DNA of 64,000 bases from Acanthaster planci (GCF_001949145.1 NW_019091355.1:2041435-2105434), one strand, 5' to 3'. Shown: positions 1 through 15,100, counted from the stretch's first letter. The notes: generated from the sequence alone by a model not told the origin. Translations and numbers: made by a program.

Positions 1-142
1 AATAAAAACGCTATTCTAAAATGATGGTGCAGGATCATGATAACGGTGTAAACTCTCAATATTCCTATTGATAAAAATCGCAGAACTTGTACAAACGCTA
101 AATGAATATGAGGCTAGTCGTATGTTGGTATAAGGGGAAAAT

Positions 143-3100
143 TTAAACTTTTTCCATCTCGTACAATTCGGAGGCAGTGAAGATCCTCCGTCCAGCAAAG
201 AAATTTCTTAAGTTCCTCAGCCTGTCCCCTCGTGACAGCTTGGCGCCGCTCAGGTTCTTCATCTTGGAGGCCTTTGGGTGCCAGACCATGGTCATGCCAT
301 TGGCCGTCAGCTGGAGCTGCATGCAGAGCAGAGACACACCCCAGAGGATGGAGGGGACGTTGAGCAGCCACATACCCCACAGCCAGCCGTGCTGGTGGAC
401 GATGGCCACCCCCACATCCCACAGGGCTTGGCCTGGGTACAGAAGGCGCAGGTACTGGACAGAGTAGACCAGGAAGAGAACTTGAGACAGCAGGGCCAGG
501 AAGATGAGAAGGACGAAGTGCCGGTGGTTGTCTTTGGCGATGCAGCGGAGAAGGAAGAGGCAGTGATGATCCATATTCAGCATGCATTGTTCACAGAGCT
601 TACAGTGCTTTGTGCGCTCTGGGATGACAATCTTAAAGAGGGACAAAGGAAAAGACAACATACACGATACGTTACAAAAAAAAACTCGCCCAAAAAAGGA
701 TCGCATTTATTTAATTATAGACGAAATTTGAACAAAGTCAAACCAATTTTTGAGATTTTTGCACAATGCAGGTGATTGAACTCCATTTTTTGAGTAAAGC
801 ATATCTGAATACAGCTTTACCTACGAGAAAAGAAGTATGCTGTAAATGTACGTTTTTAATGAGTTCAAGTGGGTTCATACTTTAGTTTTTCAGCACACAG
901 AATTTTGAGATTGAAACGTTTCTCCACAAGGAATTTGGAAATAATTGCTGAAAAGTTGAAGCAAGGCACAGTAGGCCCACTTGTCCTATACCTCACAAGG
1001 ACCGCAGTATTCATCGTACTTGACCTCTCCCGATGCTACATGTCTGATGTTGAGAAACGGTTCATCGATGGAGGGACCAGCCTTAGAAAATGTACACTTG
1101 CCCGCGTCACGGACCAGCAGCACCACGTACAAGTACACGATGCACAAGAGCACTGGTAGGTCAATCAAGACGTGGATGAACGAGTTGACTGGCCATAGAA
1201 GTGGACAGATTGGTCAAGGGTACAATACACCAATGCATGAATGCAAGGCCCACCAATACCAACACACGTACCCGGTACCCAAAGTCGTACCAAGTCATGT
1301 TTATACATGTAGTAGTATGTTCGGCTGGCTGTGTTGTAGCTCAAAACGATCCCCGTGGTCAAAATATTCATTCCTGGGCGAGACCTTTCGATTGTTTCTA
1401 GGTACCTGTATAAAATGACTGTCGAATGCAGATCTTCATTAAATGTGTTCTGGGCCACATGCTAAGTACTAAAACGTAACCCTATCCCTCCCTGTCTGAT
1501 TTCCCGATCTACCTCTTATCCTTGCGTCTGTGAATCCCTTTTAAAGCTTTTTCAGTGGAAGTATTTTTTCCAAAATGAAAATCTAACCTGCTTCTTTCGG
1601 GAAAAAATATCTTCTTGACAAACGTTTACAGTGCGGTGTCCTAGCAGGTGGTTAATGAGAAACATGACAACTTATGGTGTCAAGGATATCTGGGAGCACC
1701 TTCCAGCAGAAACAGAGTAGTGTGTGAAAGAGGCCGGCCACAAAGGCACCACAGTACACAGGATTGGACCACCTAAAATGGCGGGAAATCGAATGAAAGT
1801 ATTAACGTTCTCACAATGATTCCATTGTGCTTATTTTGCGATAGCCTGACAAACCTAAATATGAACGATGCGTTTGTTTCATAAATGCCGCCTTCGGCAT
1901 TTCCTGGTGTCATAAACACCACAAATAATATAATTCTTTGTTGTTTTGATGACACTGAAGTCATTTCAATTTGTCAAAATTTAACGGACTCAACTGAAAA
2001 GGCACACATTACACCTCACGACCACAGCAATTATCAAAATTTGACAAAAACATGTACTTGCTGTACAGTCGTCAATGTCAATAAAAGAAAAGTCTGATTT
2101 ACAAAACTGATAGTAATCCCTGCGATACAATGGTATACAGTCACTGATTACAAAACTACATGTGCCATTGTATCATTTGTATCATCTGTATCATTTGTGG
2201 AATCCAACAAACCGAGGTTGTTGGGTGGTGAAGATAACTTCATCAATAACGCAAGAGGTTGTGGGTTCAAGTTCCACTGGGCAGGTCTGTAAGGCTTTCC
2301 TCACAGGCTTTCGGACGCCATTACCAAAGCCACAATCCCCTACCTGGATATGTGCCTCAGCCGGTGGCCCTGGTTACCAATGTAGAATGCCAGAAAACAG
2401 GTGGCTACTGTGATGAAGAGAGCCCCGAAGCGGGGTACTACCAAGTGGACTAAAAGAATGAGGGCAAAGAAATGGGCCGGCATGGTCAGCATGAAGTACC
2501 AGGTGAAGAGGGGGCCCTTGGGGGGCAAATGAGGAGTCTTGGAGTCCGCCCAGTAACTCAGCTCCTTGAACAAATATTGATGGCTGGCAAAAGAAGGGGA
2601 CATCGAGACCACGTTAATCGGAAACTTTTGTTAACAGTAGTGAAATTTTCATCTCTCTAGCGCAAACTTTGAAATTTCAAACCATGAATCCGGGGAAAAG
2701 AAATTGGTATTTACCCGGCGGATCGCCCCTCTACGAGTATCTGCAGCGGTGTCTGGCCCTGGTTGTTGGTGACTCGTAGCAAGCCACAGTTGCCACGCTG
2801 CAGGAGGATCCAGCAGGCCTCGCTCAGCGCGTTGATGCACGCTATATGCAGCGGTGTGTTGCCGTTATTATCAGTCCATGTGAGCTCTGATCTCTATGGC
2901 AGAACATTTCCACAAGGAAAATTTAAAGTATCAGCCGACTGATGAAACTGGGTCAGCCGTTTCAAAATTTCAGATTCTCATACTTTTAGTTGTATTTCGT
3001 TTTCTTAAAAAAGCAAAGAAAAATAAATGCAGAGCTACATGCATTGGCAATAATTTGTTAAACTTACGTCGTTCTTCAGCAGGTATTTCATGGCATCTTG

Positions 3101-6100
3101 GAAGCCTTGTAGACAAACTAGGTGCAGGGGAGTTTGACCACTGAGACAATGAAAATACAACCCTATTCACCCACAGGCTTTTGCGTATACATTGGAATGA
3201 CTCCCGGTAACACATTTCTTTTGAAACTATTGTTATAAATAAATTGATTAAAGTTCATCTGTGCACGCATAATGTAACTGTTTTTGTCAAGCAAGGTGTT
3301 TTCACGCTTAAGCAAATTGGCCGTTGCTTTTAACCGCTCTTCTCATTCCCACAATGCATGGGTTTCAATTTACGATGTAAAAGAAATACGACTATTGTGA
3401 CGTTACCAATCTATCACAGGCTAACTGAACAATTCAAACTCTTTTCAGGGCTCTGCTGATCTATTGCGACACGATACATGTACACATGGATTTGTCTCAA
3501 ATGTAACCCTTGCCCTGTGCTGTTAGCCCTTCTGAAACACATCCGATTTGTGGTGTGCACGAACGTTGCTCAGGAAAACGATCCTTTACTCGACGTCGTG
3601 GTAACTTACTTGCCATCTCTGTCATGAAATGCCATGCCATGCACCTCGGACAAGTAGTGTAGGGTTAAGCTGTAACCAAGGAAAGAAACAGGCTGTGAAG
3701 CCGTCCAACATGAACGTCTCCAACTCAAAAGCAATCTCACACTGCCAAATGGAGAGGGTTACAATCATATTTTCCAGGGAAACAGAGCTTATGAGGCAAA
3801 TGCTGATGAGTAATCGAACGCAAAATATAATATGAGGCACTGAAATTGTACACTGAAGGGAGTGTGCGTCAAAATGCTTCGCAATAAATAGTAAGGATAT
3901 AGTAATAGAAGTTCAAGTAGCTTCGCACTTCCTTTAAGGCAAGTTACAATGCTGCTAAATAAAATAATTTTTATTCCAACTGTGCTGCAAAGTTGGTAGC
4001 AGAAGTCTTGTCCACATGTATAGGGGCGTGTGATAAACCTACTGTTCACACATGTGCATGCAACTGGAGTTGTGGGCATGTTTGTATGTGTTGTCTGGGC
4101 TACATGCATTTAGCATCCAAAACGGATACGGTGATGTTGTACATCAAACCACTTACACAGAGCCTCCTGCTGCAGCATGATGGAGACAGTTCCTCCCAGC
4201 AAAGTCTCTGTGCCACACATCACCTTTGACCTCAGCCTCCTCCAGCATGGCATGAATATTCACGAGGGCCCCTCGTTTACACGCGTAGTGGAGCGGTGTC
4301 TCTCCGTAGTCGTTGGGCTCGTTGACGCTGGCTCCATGGTCCAGCAGGAGGCGAGTGATTTTTGGATCACCACGGAGTCCCGCTTTGTGTAGAGGCGTCA
4401 GACCGTGCCAGCCTTGATAGCAAAGACATGGAGACTGAAAATTATTTAAATAATTATATTTAAATAAGAACTATATGAAATGGTGTCTGTCTTTAACTTA
4501 AGACCAAAAAAATCTATGGTGTCAGCTTGTACCCTTGCTGTATAGGGTACATCTACAACGTAGATACGGAACCGACATGTAAAGAGAAAACTTCATTAGT
4601 TCTCGTATTGTGGAAAACGGTCGATGTACCATCGATTTTCTCTAAGCGTTGCAAATTTCACACTGTATAAAGTAAGATCCTTTATTCCACAAGACTGGAT
4701 TCTGAGAAGAAACCATGACAACGTATACGCCAAGTTATACATGTACCGACGGGTAATAGTTGCAATACTGCCCCAAATGGCTGTGCCCTTTTTAATGTGT
4801 GAATTTAATTAAATTAATTAAATTCAAACGCGAGTAGAGTTTTGTCTCCCGAGTAGAAATTGCCACAGGAACTGGTTAATTAATTATTGATTGCAACAGT
4901 TACTACAGGATGAATCATTGACAGTAGAATAGTCATATAAACATCCAATTTTGTTTCTGGCAAGGCCGAAAGTAAAACTCGCAAAACATACACCACATGC
5001 TGTACATGAACATATATATTTTTAAAATTGTGTCCAAAAATGTGGGGTTTTTGTAATGAAAAGGAAAGATTCTTCAGAGCTGCTCTTAGCTAGCCATGCT
5101 TTTCGCACTGTGGATTTTCAGTCCGATTTGTGTGGGCACCGTGAGCCATTGCGTGCGCAACCACGATTTCACGCAAGAAGACGTTATCCACGACGCGGCT
5201 TACACGTACGTGGGTCTGAAAGTGCGATAAAAGGTCAAAGGTCAACCAGTACGCTTAAATGTTAGCTTGGCGCCACATTATACTCCTCAACAGAAAGTTG
5301 AAGCCCGTGACGTTCGGAAAGTTTAACCACGACGTTCACCTGTCCATTTTAGAACGGATCAGCAGGCTAAACTTAAAAGATACTAACCTAAGAGACTGTT
5401 TGAAGCACAGCACTGGAGTGCAGGACGAAACTCAATCGACCAAAGTTGGTTTCAATCCCCCCGATTATTTCCGAACGGCAATAAACAAAACTCACAAGTA
5501 CCTAAACACGTACTGACGGGGTGCCATTGCCACGGTTTTCGTGTAGATTTTACCTCTAAACACATCGCAACATATATTTACTGCTCAGGGAATACGCCGA
5601 CGGCCTACATGTAACGGCCCCAATATACTTCCACGGTATCGAAATCTATCAACCTACAATTCGCAATTATCAACTATTTCTGTCTCCAATCACTATATCG
5701 ATTCAAGACACTTCTGATACTGCATGTTTCAGCGCTGAATTCTACAAACAGAAACCATGGTAATGGGAAAACGACAGGTAAAAGATTAGAACAGGTGTAA
5801 ATCATTTACAGGAGAACGATCACGAATTGCTATTATGTGACTAACGAGCCAGTTCAGTATTCCAACTGCGCATGCCAACTATGAGGCTATTCGGGAACAG
5901 CTAGGCGCACGCGATAGTCTGCCCTTTCAGTGCAGTGTCTTAACTTTTGAAATTCCGAACTGGCTGATCGGTGTGACATCCAAGAGAGTGACAAAGGATT
6001 CACTTGGCAACAACTACCTGTCACAGCAGTTCGTAGATTCAGTTGCTTCGAAATATAAGATAAAACACACAAGAACGTTGCCTTGCCAGTGTCCTACTTG

Positions 6101-9100
6101 TAGAACTCGATACCGCCTCTTTGAGTACGATAATGAACCACAGAGTACCGAAGAATGTCATTTTCGATGGTGTCTGAGAGCCGTACCAATATCGGGCACA
6201 ATATGACCGTTGTTTGGGCATCAGTACTGTTTCTGTCTTTCATGGCAAAAACCGGCCACTGTGACTGTCTCCATCCTGAGATCACTCCAACTTTTTACTC
6301 TGCAAGCAGCCATACTTTTCAAGGCCATGTATATCACATGAAAATGGCATCATCGGTGGTGATCTGTGGGCGAGATTGTTCCATTGCCCCCCAGTGTGCA
6401 TCATTTAACTACTTTACCAGCAGCCGTATTTGTGAACTAAACAATAAAACAAGACTACAAAGCCAGTGGGCCTTTGTCAAGATGGAAGGAAGCGTGTACT
6501 TTGATAAAAACTATGAAACTTCTTTCTTGCCAGCGCCCTCTGTCAGAAAGTACACGAGCTGCTTGAAATTACTGAGAGCTGGTTTCAAAGGCAGTGGCGT
6601 CTACACTATTCACCCTTCTGGTATAGTTGACGGCTCACAAGTTTACTGCGACATGGAGACTGATGAGGGAGGCTGGATCGTGTTCCAACGTCGCGAGGAC
6701 GGCTCTGTCGACTTCTACCGTAATTGGACTGACTACCAAACAGGCTTTGGTAATTTGTCTGGCGAGTTCTGGCTTGGCAACGACATCTTACGAAACCTCA
6801 CTGAGTCGGAACCGTGGCAGCTGAGAGCAGAACTCGGAGACTGGGAAGGCGGTGCAGCCTGGGCGCAGTATGGTAGGTTTCGCGTCTTTGGGCAGCAATA
6901 CACACTTGATATTGGCGCATACAATACAAAAAGTACAGCAGGTGACTCCTTGACGGATCACAACACATATCCATTTACAACACAGGATCAGGATAACGAT
7001 GTAAGCGCTATTTTTAACTGTGCACAGATTTACTGGGGTGCATGGTGGTTCAAATCTTGCTTCAACTCCAACCTAAATGGCCAATACCACTGCCAACAGC
7101 CGGACGCTGGATTTTTCGGTTTACAATGGAAATCCTGGAAAACCAATCAACGTTACTCCCTGAAGCACACTGAAATGAAAATACGAGAAAATCAGTAAAT
7201 ATTAGTTTACCGACTTTCAGATACACATGTATCAATATCATACTCTGTTTTGACGCAGCTTGATGTCACAATTATTTCGAAAAATTTTCAGGGGAACTGG
7301 ACAAACTAAACAAAAACGAACTAAGAGTTCACAACTTAAAAGACTCCCTGCATGATGAAGAAAACCACTTTGGCATGTGTAACTGTGACAAGGCCAGACC
7401 TGGGGGGGACGAGGGCATGTTCCTAAAGATTAAAGGTAGAGTACACCGTTGGTTTTTTGGTCGTCATTTCACAAGATTGGCTGATTACGGTGTATAATAT
7501 TCACTGCGACTTACATTCCACTGACTTGTTTCACCTTTGGGTCAACTGCTTTGTAAAACATCGAGAAAACAGCGCCGCATTTTCAACGATCACATCGAAG
7601 ATCTTGTATCTTGCTTAAAATCTATGAATTACAGGGCTTTCGAAGTAAGCGAACGCGACATTCGCGGGGTCAGGCTGGGAGACAGACATGACAGATTCTC
7701 TTTCCCTTAAAAAGGAGCAGTTTTCAACGGCCAGGGGTAATCAGTGAATTTACCTTGGAGTAATGCGCCCCTTCGACAATGTACCATTGCGGATTCATGA
7801 AAAAAATTCATCCAGAAACGCAGTCGACTCGTGTCTGTGACACTAATTTCGAATCAGCCTATAATTATGATAATGCACGCGTGCGCACGCGATCATGCTT
7901 AATAACCACACTTTCACGTCGGTTTACACGTCAATGAAAGTCTAAAAACTTCATTATTAGTTGACTATCTGATAATTATTAGCAAAGACGAAAATATGTC
8001 TTGAGACACGGGAAGTTAACGCGTGGAAATCGTACTTTTTGTTGAAAATCCTTTCACCCGGCAACTAAACAGCCACCATATTTGGATCACACTATTATGT
8101 TCTAGGGGTGATTCTGAATTTGCAAAGTTTGGGCGTTGAGAAAGTGTTTTCCTTAAATAAAATGAAACTTCACACTGATCCAATTTATTTCGTACTTTAC
8201 ATCTTACACTCATGTTCCATAATTACATTGCGTTTGGTGAATTTTTTTCGGTATATTTTAAACTGCTTTTGGTTTTACCAGTTCATTAATGGAGACTCCC
8301 ACAACATCTGCAAACATTACACACAAGAAAATCGGCGCCTCTCAAAGAATGTGATTTGCGAAGTGAAATGAACTCTGACACGATGGTCGGCAAACTATCG
8401 TTTGCACGGCCATGTAAAGTGGCTATGTTTTCCAAGTACGTAGATGGTAGCTCGCGATGCTTTCATTGATGATACAGGTTACCAGGGAAACCAACGTGTG
8501 TATCGGCAACTAATGACTATCTTGAACTTTTGGTAATTTGCAATGAAAACACCTGTAAGTCATAAATCATCATACGTGTACCTACGAAACAGCCTAATTA
8601 ATGGCTCAATTACTTCAATCATTCCAAACCCATCCCCCGAAAAAAAATTTCCTGTGGAGGACGTTGCTGTTAAGAACGAAAAACGTTCAGAGGCACAGGG
8701 ACTATAAAAAAAATGGCTTACAGTAAAACGATGCAATGCATTAATTGCTGAGCTACTTCAGAGCTGGACATAGTTGGTGTATCATCACACCACTGATAAT
8801 AAACTGGGAAGATTCTCCGAATCAAAGCAGAAATCAAAAGAGCAACTTATGGCTTCACTGACTGACTAGCATTACAGCACAGCCACTAACAGCATTCGGG
8901 GTGTAACCTGGTAACGTATGTGCAGCAGAGGATTCTTGAAAGCAAGATAAAGAACAACTACTACATATACATGTATATCCATTATATGCGAGATGTTCGA
9001 GCAGTTAAGCACAAAAACTTCCACAAGTATCGACTAGTCTCTGCAGGCATGTATTACACATGTAAAGAACGCGCAGTCAGAACAATGAGCGAGCTCCTAG

Positions 9101-12100
9101 TGCATGTCACACTGTTTCTGGCTTTTATGGTGCATAACTGCCGCTGTGAATGTCCACTTCTATTCACTCCAAGATCTTTTCCTGTAGACAATCAAACAAA
9201 TCAAACCTTTCAGGGTTTGGGGTATTACATGAAGACCGTGTCTTCTGTGGTGGACTGTGGGCGCGACTGCTCTATGGACCCTCAATGTGCATCATTCAAC
9301 TACTATAACAGCAGCCGCCTTTGTGAACTAAAGAATACGACAAAAATCTACAGACTGTGCGCCTCTGTTGAGAGGCCGGAAAGTTTCCACCTCGATGACA
9401 GATGTAGGAATAGGTATGACACTTCTCTTTTGACGGCACCCTACGTCAAGTACACAAGCTGCGAAGGGTTACTGAGAGCTGGATATCACTGCAATGGTAT
9501 CTATACGATCTATCCTTCTGGCATGGCTCAGGGCTTGCAGGTTTATTGTGACATGGAGAATGACGGAGGAGGCTGGACCGTGTTCCAGCGACGTCAAGAC
9601 GGCTCTGTTGACTTTAACCGTAACTGGGCAAAATACCAAATTGGCTTTGGTGATTTATGCGGTGAGTTCTGGTTGGGGAATGAAGCTCTACGCATCCTGA
9701 CTGAATCTGGACAGTGGCAGATGAGGGTGAACCTCGGAGACTGGGAGGGTAGAACAGCTTGGGCAGAATACGGTAAGTTTAGTACCTCGGGCCAGAAATA
9801 CACACTCCATGTTGGTTCATATAATATCTCGAGTACAGCAGGTGACTCGTTAAGCGAACACAATTCTAAATATTTTTCAACATGGGATATGGATAATGAT
9901 ATAGCTGATGGAAACTGTGCACTGATATTTAAAAGTGCTTGGTGGTTCAACACATGTTTCAGTTGCAACCTAAATGGTGAATACCTGTTCCACCAGCCAA
10001 CATCTGAACTGCAGGGCATACAATGGAAATCTTGGAATCAAAGACCTAATTATTCTTTGAAACACAGTGAAATGAAAATAAGGGAATTTCGTCAGCGGCA
10101 GTAACAATTAACACGGTTAAGGACATCATGACGTTTACACTATCAAAAATTCTTTGACAACTTTGATGCCCAATTTTAAGACTGTAACATCATTTGGAGG
10201 ATGGCAATCTACACTTAAAGGAAATCTGGTAAATGATGAGCAAAAATTTATACATCATTTAAATATGAAGCCCACATTTCATAAGCAAGCAGATGCAATG
10301 AAAGCATCAAATGCAAGAAACTGTGCCCATGTAATCATTAACTACGCAGATCTTGTGTAAGCCGTTCCCTGACAAAAATTATTTATCTTTCTTGTGTGTG
10401 GTCAAATACCAAGGTCTCCTATGTTTTCAAATTAAAGAGATCCGTCAAAGATAATGTTACTTTTGTGAAGAAATACAGGAGGGCAAATTCTATCCACTTT
10501 GTAAAAGCTGTTTACCAATGAAGGCGTATTTAGAATTTGTTTCGTTGATATGTAAACTCATAACGTGTTCATGGCGAGTGCAAATATCAGGATACACTTG
10601 CCTAGAAATACATGTAGCTTCAACACAGAAATAAAATGAAAAAAAAAGACTATGCAGACTTGTCTCCTGTGTTTCTAGTATGCAGCAATTCTATATCGCG
10701 CAGTACCCCCCTGAGCCATTTGAAATAAAATACATGTACATGTAACCCCATGATTCACAAAACTGTAGGATCATAAAGGTCATGTTGGATTTTTTTTCTC
10801 AAATAGCCAACGGCAGTTAGGTTTTATGTATACATGCCAGTGTACATAAACGCCTATATTCATGTTAACGTCTTCAGTTATTACAATGAATGTACATGGT
10901 TAACATGACCGAATTTACTCCATTTAGAATGTCATTAGTCTACGTACATGTACATGTATATGCAATGAGTAGAACAAGACAATTCTAAGGGTATCTCCAC
11001 GGCTTGACTGATGGCAGAGGCATTTACCACGGCCTTCGTCGTATCTGAAGCCAAATTAAACTCTGCATGTACATACATGTACACGTATAATTTAACCATG
11101 CTACCAACATTAATTAGCAACTTATTAGCTACAAGCAAATGGTAATCTATCACAGAAAATTGTTCAGTTATTAAAACACACTCCATGTTGGCTCATACAG
11201 TGTCTTGGGAATTGCAGGTACTGTAACTTGTTGGGAGATCTCAATACATGTATCTATATTTACAGCACAGGATCAGGATACATGTCGTGATTATCACATG
11301 TACGATTACAGTGCACACATAATTACACAGTGCATGGTTCAAAGCATGCTTTACATGGAAATCATGGCAAAATTACAGCCCTTATTCCCCAAAGCACAGC
11401 GAGTTGGAACAAAAGGGCACCAACGAGATACAATGCCAATCAGATTACTGATGTGCTGAGTACTGAAAATTTACTTTATTTTTGGCAAACAATTGAAACA
11501 CGCTTTGCTATTTGAGGATGCAATGTTTATTTGAAGTTTGATACCCACTATAGGTCACGTGACTTAGCAGGCGCACTAAGTCTATTTAAAGGTTTTTCAG
11601 AAGTGTTTTAAGCAAAATTGGGGACTATAAATATGTGGTACTTTGCCTGCAGGTAAGCTGTAAATTCTAAAGAGAATGTCAATCTTGCACAAGTACATAG
11701 GGCACAGAAATATTTCAACGATACTGTAGGCCCTACTGTCTTGGAAAAAAACATTCTTAAACGAAGAGATCGTACCGCGCAAGAAAACTAATCACGTAGA
11801 CTCCATTCAAAGGTGTTAATGGGGAGTTTCAGTTTTATATATTCAGTTATAAATGACTTTGTTTTCAATGAGTGTTTGCGTGTCCTAATGAGTTTAAATC
11901 TGTCTTTAAGATGAGATCTTGGCTCATCTGATAATATCCAGTAGGTCTCTTAAACTGGTGGTCAGCTCAAGTATCTGTATAGAAATCATTTTAAATTGTA
12001 TTAATGTTTTTATTGTGATTACATGTATTCTATAGAGTGATAATCAGTAATCAGCCCTGTGTAGTATTCAGCGGTTTATAGTGATTTTTCATCTGTGTAT

Positions 12101-15100
12101 AGTCATCACTGTACATTGTGTATACTAATGATTGGTAATAAACTCTGTGTAGTAATCATTGTCAAGTTGTATTTACATGTACTTGCATAGTAAAGTGATA
12201 ATTCATCCCTGTATAACGATCATTGTAAACTGGTATTCGTCTATTTAGAGTAATTTTTGTCTCTGGAAAGCTCCGTGTAGTATTTAGCCGTATATTTCAA
12301 ATATTCATCTCTGTACAGCTATCGCTGCAAAGTGTTATGAATCTCTTTAGAGTGATATCTCATATATGTAAAGTGATCACTGGTATTAAGCTCTGTGTTG
12401 TGTTCAGACGTGCTAAGTGAGTATTCATTATTGTACATGTACAGTGATCAGTGTTAGCAACTTCAGAGTGATATTTCATCTCAATAGTGTAATCATCTCT
12501 GCTGAGTTCTGCTTAATATTCAGCTGTGCGAGTATTCGCCCTGTATAGTTATTACTGTAAACTACCATTCATCAGTGTAAAGCGTTCAATCGTATTCAAT
12601 CCAGTAGAGTGAACTAGAATGCATAGAGTACTCTGTTACGTTAACTGGTATTCAACTCCGTGCTTCTCTGTTCATATATGTGGTTGTTCAGTTCTTTGTA
12701 GTATTGAGTAAGTTGATGTATAGTGATCATTCTCTATAGCAATAATGTTGTGAGCTGTTATTCAACTCCTAGTAAATGGTATCCACGTATATCTCTTTAT
12801 ATATACATGTGTATAGTTATCATTGCAAATTAGCATTCAACTCCATGTAGTATTCAGCTTTGTTATGTATAGTGATCGTCTATTATTGTAAAAAGAAAAT
12901 TCATAAAAAACTGTTATTAACCTCTTTTGTAGAGATAACTGATTTCTGCCGGGTGATCATTGGTGTCCAGTGCTGCGTACATTCAAATTCGTGTAACGGT
13001 CATTCTGTATAGAAATTCTTTTTTTTTCTGTAAATTGATATTTGGATCAAACATTGTAAACTGGTATCCAACTTGGTTGTGCATGCATTTAGCTCTGTTC
13101 TGTGATATGAATGTTTGTACGTGTACAGTGACAGTTCATATCTTCAGAGTAATCATTCCTCCGTTAGCACGATCGAGAATTTGTATTCAACTTTTTAAAG
13201 TGATCACCGTAAACGTCTTCAACCTTGTGTTGTAAATTGCACATCATGTATTTTTGCTCCGTATCGCAGTTTACTGTTGCAATCATTCCAAACCAGTATT
13301 TAGCTAGTAAATTTATTGCAAACTTTTAGTTGTTGGAAAGTGTATCACTGTAAAAAAAATTCCAATTTGGTTTTATCTCGTCTACATAAGTTATGATCAT
13401 TGTGAATTGACATATTCTCTCCAGACTTGTGGTGAAATTTCTTTCATTCCCAATTCAAAGTGTATCAGCAATTAGACGTGAAAGTACAGTAGAAGTCAAG
13501 AAAAATTTCCATGAGCCCTTAACCGTATTAATTTTAGTTTGTTGCGATTTGCTTTCATACATGTAGAAATAAAATTGGTCTGAGATATTGCAAGGGAAAT
13601 AGGTGTATAGCATACATGTAGTTGGATAATATGGCATGTTCAAGGATTAGTTATATGCCTGTGCATTGCTAAAAATATCATAATGTGAATGAAATTTGAC
13701 TCTCATGTTAAGCTGGCCTCAGATCTTACAACGACAACCATCCACTTCAATGAATTTAGAGCAATGTGAAATAAGACAGAAGCTCACAGAAATGTCGCGT
13801 TGATGTTTTCAAATCAATGATGCACCCAGTTTTTTAAAAGTAGCCAAAACTACATGCACATTTGTACAAAAGAAGTAATTTATAACTTTACATGAAGTTT
13901 GGAATACACTTTATGTAACTTGGATTTTTAGCATGAATTTCAATGAAGTTTAAGGTTTTAACTAGAAAAAAGGACTGTTTTAACAAACTAGTCCGGATCT
14001 ATCAATGATCTCAATGTGCGCTGTAACTTTAATGTTCGATGTTAGGCACCGTACTGTAAAAGCAAAATACCGATGCTAAACATGTATGTACAAAAATTTT
14101 TAATACCAACTTGGGTCGGACATGTAGATTTCAGGCAAAATTCCAAGTTTCAGGCACAGCATACACGTACATAATATGCAGATTCAACACATCTAGTCAA
14201 AGTCCTATTGTTCTTGAATGTACTGAAGGACATGCACGTTATCATTTTTACGGGTCATGTCAAACTGCAGGAAATGTTTAAGTCAATCTGAAGAGGTAAC
14301 ATTGTTTATGAATAAAGCACAATTCAAGCTCGGTAAATCTCTTTTCAATTTGTGTCTGCCTACATTTGCTTAGGTTTGCAATGGGGCTTTGTACTGACAA
14401 TGTGACACTTTGTAATACACCGAGTGCACTTTCCCACAAACCAGTCGGGGCTCACGGTCTGCTGAATTCCAAAGGGAAGCTCACATGTAAATAAAGTGTC
14501 GTCATCAGTTCAGAGCTCTATTTCAATTGTTGAATGTGTGTTATTATGTGGTTAATCAGAAGTCACTGCGAGAATGTATGGTATGGCAGTTACAATGGGC
14601 GGAAATGCGCTGTACCTTAAGCCCTGATAAAACTAACAAGGTTGATGGAGTACACAATTACCTTTATTCATCCAAGTAAATAACAGCACCTTGTGGCTGT
14701 GTCCGCCTTCAGTGTTTGAAAAATACTTGTGTAAAGTGCAGTATTGTACTTACCTGCATAGCAAAACTGGCGCCGGTAACACCCCCTGGCCAATTCACAA
14801 CCTAGTCAACTTGCCCCTGGTCAACTTACTCCCTGCAACTAACTACCAGTTCTCCCCTACCAACTTGTCCTCCCACCATTTTATGCCTTTCACACCCCCC
14901 ATCCCCTACCCCCTGGCTGCCCCCCCCCTGAGGTTAACTGGTAATCTTGCTTCCTCGCCATCTTAGCTTGGCCTACTCCTTGGCCAACTTAGTTGTCTGG
15001 TTTAGGACATATGTTAATAAGGCTGGGCCTACCAACCTCATTATTTGCGACTGGCATAAGTCTCAACACTACATTTTGTGGGTACGCAAATATTGAGATG

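Noticed and set aside
177-775. Plus-strand open frames over the first 800 bases
   Set aside because: Antisense shadows of the last exon of the palmitoyltransferase, whose DHHC and transmembrane segments are clear on the minus strand.
4801-4825. AT-rich palindrome GAATTTAATTAAATTAATTA
   Set aside because: Low-complexity A/T sequence forms such near-palindromes by chance.
6155-6202. Upstream in-frame start for FReD-A
   Set aside because: It would bury the signal peptide behind 16 polar residues; ATG 6203 is preferred.
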